In this document: piece after piece, positions 16,011 through 18,599 of the stretch
Numbering within the stretch: position 1 is the first letter of the stretch
Layout of the letters: each line of letters begins with the position of its first letter
Source of the DNA: TMED8 sp964468005
GTDB lineage: Bacteria > Pseudomonadota > Alphaproteobacteria > Rhodospirillales > Casp-alpha2
Reading direction: 5' to 3'
Assembly: GCA_964468005.1 (NCBI GenBank)
Contig: CAYXUT010000043.1
Coordinates: 1 to 18,599 of the forward strand
DNA: 18,599 bases
The notes under the pieces: generated by a model
The model's database searches: none
What the model saw: only the letters and a program-made list of their open reading frames with translations
What the model was told of the DNA's origin: nothing
Position numbers and translations under genes: made by a program

Positions 16011-16815
16011 ATTTTTTTGTCCCCTTGGTTGATTTTCTCGGCTTGCAAGATGCCCGGATCTTATTCACACCGTCATTTAATGCCTGCTGGTAAACCCACA
16101 AGTCGCCGGAATAACAAAGAACGTTGTAGCCTTTCTTATAAAGAGCAATGCAGTCTGCCGGACTACCAGCCAATCGGGCCAGCGCCTTACCGTGCTTGTT
16201 GGCGGCACGTTTAACTTTGTCGCAAGCCTTTATGAAATCTGGATGCTCGAACTGACCATTAATGCCTAACGAGCAGCTTAAGTCGAAATGTCCGATCCAC
16301 AGGCAATCGATATCTTTGACGGAAGCGATTTTGTCAATATTGGCAATGCCCTCTTCCGTTTCGATCAAGGTCGCGAGAGCGGTGCGTCGATTTGCCGCTG
16401 CCAAAACATCCGCCGGATTGCCGGGGGCATACCAGTCGTGAGCTATTCCAAGCGCCACACCGCGCTTACCTTTAGGCGGGTATTTCATGCAAGAGACGAT
16501 GTGCTCCGCCTCTTCCTTCGTTCCAACCATTGGCATCACAAGACCGTCCGCTCCGATATCAAGGGCTCGCGCAATATGATGATAGGCGTTAGACGGGGGG
16601 CGAACCAAAGCCGCCACACCGCCTAACCTTAAGCCAGCAATGGCTTGCTTTGTTTCGCTGAACCCAAAGCCGGAGTGCTCCATATCTAAAAATATAAAAT
16701 CGACGCCAGCATTACCAATAATCTGGCCGAGACCGGGCGAATTAAATTCGAAAACCGAGTGTCCAACTTTCAAATTATCGGATTTGAACATCCTCTTGAG
16801 ATTTGGTGCTGCCAA
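16003..16815 (-). CDS. HpcH/HpaI-family class II aldolase
   Basis: A 270-residue aldolase of the family containing HpaI, RhmA and GarL, which cleave 2-keto-3-deoxy acids to pyruvate (or a related 2-ketoacid) plus an aldehyde. Key groups are FLDMEHS with His47, Arg72 in VRPP (2-ketoacid binding), Glu152 in LIETEEG and Asp178 in IGHFDLS (divalent metal). I start it at TTG 16815, which gives MAAPNLKRMFKSDNLKVGHS, matching the family's usual opening, with AGGGAA six bases upstream. The ATG at 16791 has AAGAGG directly abutting it, which is too close, and the longer frame to 17085 is not credible because it crosses the divergent dehydratase start. The stop overlaps the next gene by 8 bases. It fits as the cleavage step for both dehydratases. 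Confidence 0.9.
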   Translation of the reverse strand: MAAPNLKRMFKSDNLKVGHSVFEFNSPGLGQIIGNAGVDFIFLDMEHSGFGFSETKQAIAGLRLGGVAALVRPPSNAYHHIARALDIGADGLVMPMVGTKEEAEHIVSCMKYPPKGKRGVALGIAHDWYAPGNPADVLAAANRRTALATLIETEEGIANIDKIASVKDIDCLWIGHFDLSCSLGINGQFEHPDFIKACDKVKRAANKHGKALARLAGSPADCIALYKKGYNVLCYSGDLWVYQQALNDGVNKIRASCKPRKSTKGTKKYE

Positions 16816-16821
16816 AATATT

Positions 16822-16827
16822 TTCCCT
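16822..16827 (-). promoter_or_regulatory. Shine-Dalgarno site supporting a TTG start for the aldolase
   Basis: On the minus strand this reads AGGGAA with 6 bases to TTG 16815. Without it the only ATG (16791) would have no properly spaced ribosome site. Confidence 0.5.
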
Positions 16828-16881
16828 GTTCCAAAAGCATGAATTATGATTTTGTCTACAACCAGTACACACCAAGGCATA

Positions 16882-16907
16882 AAAAACAAACTCGATTGTT
16901 TGTGTTT
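16882..16907. promoter_or_regulatory. Inverted repeat in divergent promoter region, candidate operator
   Basis: Arms AAAAACAAAC (16882-16891) and GTTTGTGTTT (16898-16907) pair over 10 bases with one mismatch around the 6-base spacer TCGATT. It lies midway in the 174-base gap between the divergent aldolase and dehydratase genes, where an operator serving both would be expected. A second perfect 7-base inverted pair, TTTCTAC (16905-16911) and GTAGAAA (16934-16940), overlaps it. The size would suit a dimeric GntR- or LacI-type regulator, but none is encoded in the window. The arms are A/T-rich, so chance is possible. Confidence 0.4.
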
Positions 16908-16989
16908 CTACGCCCGATGCGATCCAAGTAACTGTAGAAACCAAAAAATTTATAATCAAATACCGAAAATGAATGTAGAGAGGGAGACG

Positions 16990-18081
16990 ATGTCGAAGAT
17001 TACCTCCGTTGAAACTCGCCTTTTCAACGTCCCGCTCCCCGAAGTCATGGCCGATGCCAAACACGGAGACCACACGCATTTCCAACTCATTACCGCCACC
17101 ATTGAGACAGAAAGCGGCACAAAGGGCACTGGATATACCTACACAGGCGGCAAAGGAGGAGGTGCCATCCTCGCTATGATTCGTGAGGATCTAGCATCTT
17201 TCCTAGTTGGCAAAGATAGTTCAAATGTTGAAGACTTATACGACACCATGCAGTGGCACATCCACTATGTCGGCCGCGGTGGCGTTGCCTCGTTTGCCAT
17301 TTCCGCCGTTGATATTGCTTTGTGGGATATTCGAGGCAAGACATTAAAGCAGCCACTATGGAAAATGGCCGGCGGGGCAAATGACAGATGCCGTGCCTAT
17401 TGCGGTGCCATCGACCTTAATTTTCCGATGAAGAAGCTACTTGCTAATATTCAAGGATATCTTGACCGTGGATATACAGCAGTCAAGATCAAGGTTGGCC
17501 AACCAACGTTGGAAGAAGACGTGGCTCGGGTAAAAGCGGTGCGCAAATTAATTGGCGCCAATATCACCTTTATGGTCGACGCCAATTATTCCATGAATGT
17601 CGAGGAAGGCATTGCCGCCGCCAATGCCTTCAAACCATATGATATCCTTTGGTTTGAGGAACCAACGATCCCAGACGACTATTCAGGTTACGCACGAATT
17701 GCTGATGAAACGAGGGTGCCCCTCGCAATGGGTGAGAACCTTCACACCATCCATGAATTCGGCCATGCCATGGATCAGGCCAAGCTCACATATGTCCAAC
17801 CGGACGCCTCCAACTGCGGAGGCATAACAGGATGGCTACAGGCTGCTCGACTTGCGCAGTCCCATGGCGTGGTTGTTTGCACACACGGCATGCAGGAGTT
17901 GCATGTCAGCCTGCTATCGGCACAAAAAGATGCGGGCTGGCTCGAAGTACACAGCTTTCCCATCGATGCGTACACAACAAGACCGCTGGTCGTCGAAAAT
18001 GCCATGGCCGTTACACCCAACGTAATCGGCATTGGCGTAACCTTCGATTGGAAAACACTTCATCCGTATGAAAAAAACTGA
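16990..18081 (+). CDS. Enolase-superfamily sugar-acid dehydratase (2), talarate/galactarate dehydratase-like
   Basis: A 363-residue mandelate racemase/muconate lactonizing family enzyme. The active site looks complete: Lys166 and Lys168 in VKIKVG, metal ligands Asp197 (VDAN), Glu223 (FEEP) and Glu249 (MGEN), and His299 in THGMQELH. GYTYTGGKGG near 48-57, YVQPDASNCGGIT and the CTHGMQELHVSL segment recall the talarate/galactarate dehydratase group more than the HDCTGP enzyme at 13120. The start is ATG 16990, after the purine-rich GAGAGGGAGACG. The gene faces away from the aldolase and is followed, after 252 bases, by a TRAP binding protein. Dehydration of an aldarate or related acid to a keto-deoxy acid for the aldolase is the likely role, but the stereochemistry of the substrate is unknown. 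Confidence 0.9.
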   Translation: MSKITSVETRLFNVPLPEVMADAKHGDHTHFQLITATIETESGTKGTGYTYTGGKGGGAILAMIREDLASFLVGKDSSNVEDLYDTMQWHIHYVGRGGVASFAISAVDIALWDIRGKTLKQPLWKMAGGANDRCRAYCGAIDLNFPMKKLLANIQGYLDRGYTAVKIKVGQPTLEEDVARVKAVRKLIGANITFMVDANYSMNVEEGIAAANAFKPYDILWFEEPTIPDDYSGYARIADETRVPLAMGENLHTIHEFGHAMDQAKLTYVQPDASNCGGITGWLQAARLAQSHGVVVCTHGMQELHVSLLSAQKDAGWLEVHSFPIDAYTTRPLVVENAMAVTPNVIGIGVTFDWKTLHPYEKN

Positions 18082-18247
18082 ACTCTCATGTGTGCTGTAG
18101 TCAGGGAGCCTAATTTTTACACCACCCCCTTAAAAACCATTGGATAAATCCAAAGAATAAATAACGGCTATTTCCTCAAAATTATTAAAGTTATTAAAGA
18201 AAACTCTTTCAATACGGTTGAATACGTGAAGAATATTGGAATCTTAG

Positions 18248-18276
18248 GTGACATACGTGACAACGTTTTGTATCGT
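18248..18276 (+). promoter_or_regulatory. Candidate promoter/operator upstream of the TRAP binding protein
   Basis: GTGACA (18248-18253) and TATCGT (18271-18276) are spaced 17 bases apart, a weak sigma-70 match, about 57 bases before ATG 18334. GTGACA recurs at 18257-18262, giving two direct copies 9 bases apart that could also be regulator half-sites. The rest of the gap 18082-18333 is AT-rich, contains a perfect tandem TTATTAAAG pair at 18182-18199, and shows no clear terminator hairpin after the dehydratase. Confidence 0.3.
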
Positions 18277-18333
18277 ATCGCCAACGTAAACAAAAGTTAA
18301 TGAGACTAATCTCAGGATATTAGGGAGACTAGA

Positions 18334-18599
18334 ATGAATTACGGAAAAACCTTTGGTCTGATTGCAGCCGCCACCGCTATCTCGGCGTTTGTAATGTCTG
18401 GGCCAAGCTCGGCCGCGGACAAGCGGGTCAAGTGGAAATTGCATAGTGCCTGGGGCAGCAGTGTTCCTCACCTGGGAACCTCGGGTGTGCGTTTTTCAAA
18501 AAACATCAAACGTGTATCTGGTGGAAAGTTCACCATGAAGTTCTTTGAGCCGGGTGCATTGGTTCCTGGTAACGAAGGCTTTGACGCTACCTCCAAAGG
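18334..18599 (+). CDS. TRAP transporter substrate-binding protein (DctP family), N-terminal part
   Basis: The first 88 codons of a periplasmic solute-binding protein; the gene runs off the right edge. ATG 18334 has AGGGAG six bases upstream. Residues 1-28 form a Sec signal peptide: a short charged start (MNYGK), a hydrophobic core (FGLIAAATAISAFVM) and a likely cleavage site at SSA-AD. The mature part opens KWKLHSAWGSSVPHLG and continues FSKNIKRVSGGKFTMKFFEPGALVPG, a typical DctP start seen in TRAP systems for organic and sugar acids. The membrane subunits DctQ and DctM would be expected downstream, outside the window. Placement beside a sugar-acid dehydratase suggests it captures the substrate of this cluster. 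Confidence 0.9.
   Translation, partial: MNYGKTFGLIAAATAISAFVMSGPSSAADKRVKWKLHSAWGSSVPHLGTSGVRFSKNIKRVSGGKFTMKFFEPGALVPGNEGFDATSK

Noticed and set aside
16816..17085. N-terminal extension of the aldolase frame up to 17085
   Set aside because: It would run through the divergent promoter and the start of the dehydratase gene; the family begins near TTG 16815.
18302..18331. Direct repeat GAGACTA around the ribosome site of the TRAP gene
   Set aside because: Seven-base match partly made by the purine-rich ribosome site; likely chance.
1..18599. Mobile element, CRISPR array, tRNA or defence system
   Set aside because: I looked for transposase motifs, terminal repeats, regularly spaced repeats and tRNA-like cloverleafs and saw none that hold up.

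Overview
The window is a densely packed bacterial catabolic region. It holds seventeen recognisable protein-coding genes (two cut by the window edges) and one decayed gene. I see no rRNA, tRNA, CRISPR array, transposase or phage gene. A TRAP-type periplasmic binding protein, a CoxMSL-type molybdenum hydroxylase, PhyH and EamA proteins and paired sugar-acid enzymes together suggest a Gram-negative heterotroph, probably an alphaproteobacterium and plausibly marine. That placement is inference from gene content, not from a marker gene.

Layout. (1) 1-3743, minus strand: one operon encoding the FAD, 2Fe-2S and molybdopterin subunits of a xanthine-dehydrogenase-family enzyme, followed by the start of a MoaD/ThiS-like sulfur-carrier gene. 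(2) 4123-5928, plus: a beta-hydroxyacid dehydrogenase (GarR/3-hydroxyisobutyrate dehydrogenase family) and a COG3618 amidohydrolase (lactonase-type). (3) 5925-7928, minus: an Ldh-family (LDH2/YlbC) oxidoreductase and an atypical NAD-binding SDR. (4) 8091-8897, plus: a PhyH-type Fe(II)/2-oxoglutarate dioxygenase. (5) 8863-11080, minus: a classical SDR, a small EthD-like/dimeric alpha-beta barrel protein and an EamA exporter. (6) 11213-14973, plus: a second COG3618 hydrolase, a second Ldh-family protein with an apparent internal deletion, an enolase-superfamily dehydratase and a frameshifted SGNH/GDSL hydrolase pseudogene. (7) 14970-16815, minus: an HpcH/HpaI aldolase and a D-2-hydroxyacid dehydrogenase. 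(8) 16990-18599, plus: a second enolase-superfamily dehydratase (talarate/galactarate dehydratase-like) and the start of a TRAP DctP solute-binding protein.

How the genes may work together (inference). The set fits non-phosphorylative oxidation of sugars or sugar acids. The TRAP system would import the substrate. An SDR would oxidise a sugar to a lactone, a COG3618 lactonase would open it, and an enolase-superfamily dehydratase would make a 2-keto-3-deoxy acid. The HpcH/HpaI aldolase would cleave this to pyruvate plus an aldehyde. The aldehyde could be reduced (GarR-like or D-2-hydroxyacid dehydrogenase) or oxidised (molybdenum hydroxylase). The enzymes occur in pairs (two lactonase-type, two Ldh-type, two dehydratases, two SDRs), so two parallel routes may be encoded. 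The substrate cannot be fixed from sequence alone. No transcriptional regulator is visible.

The segment 11213-14973 shows several signs of decay: a deleted block in the Ldh-type protein, a multiply broken SGNH hydrolase and an altered residue in the amidohydrolase. Gene organisation is unusually tight: two convergent pairs share a four-base stop overlap, and a third overlaps by 35 bases.
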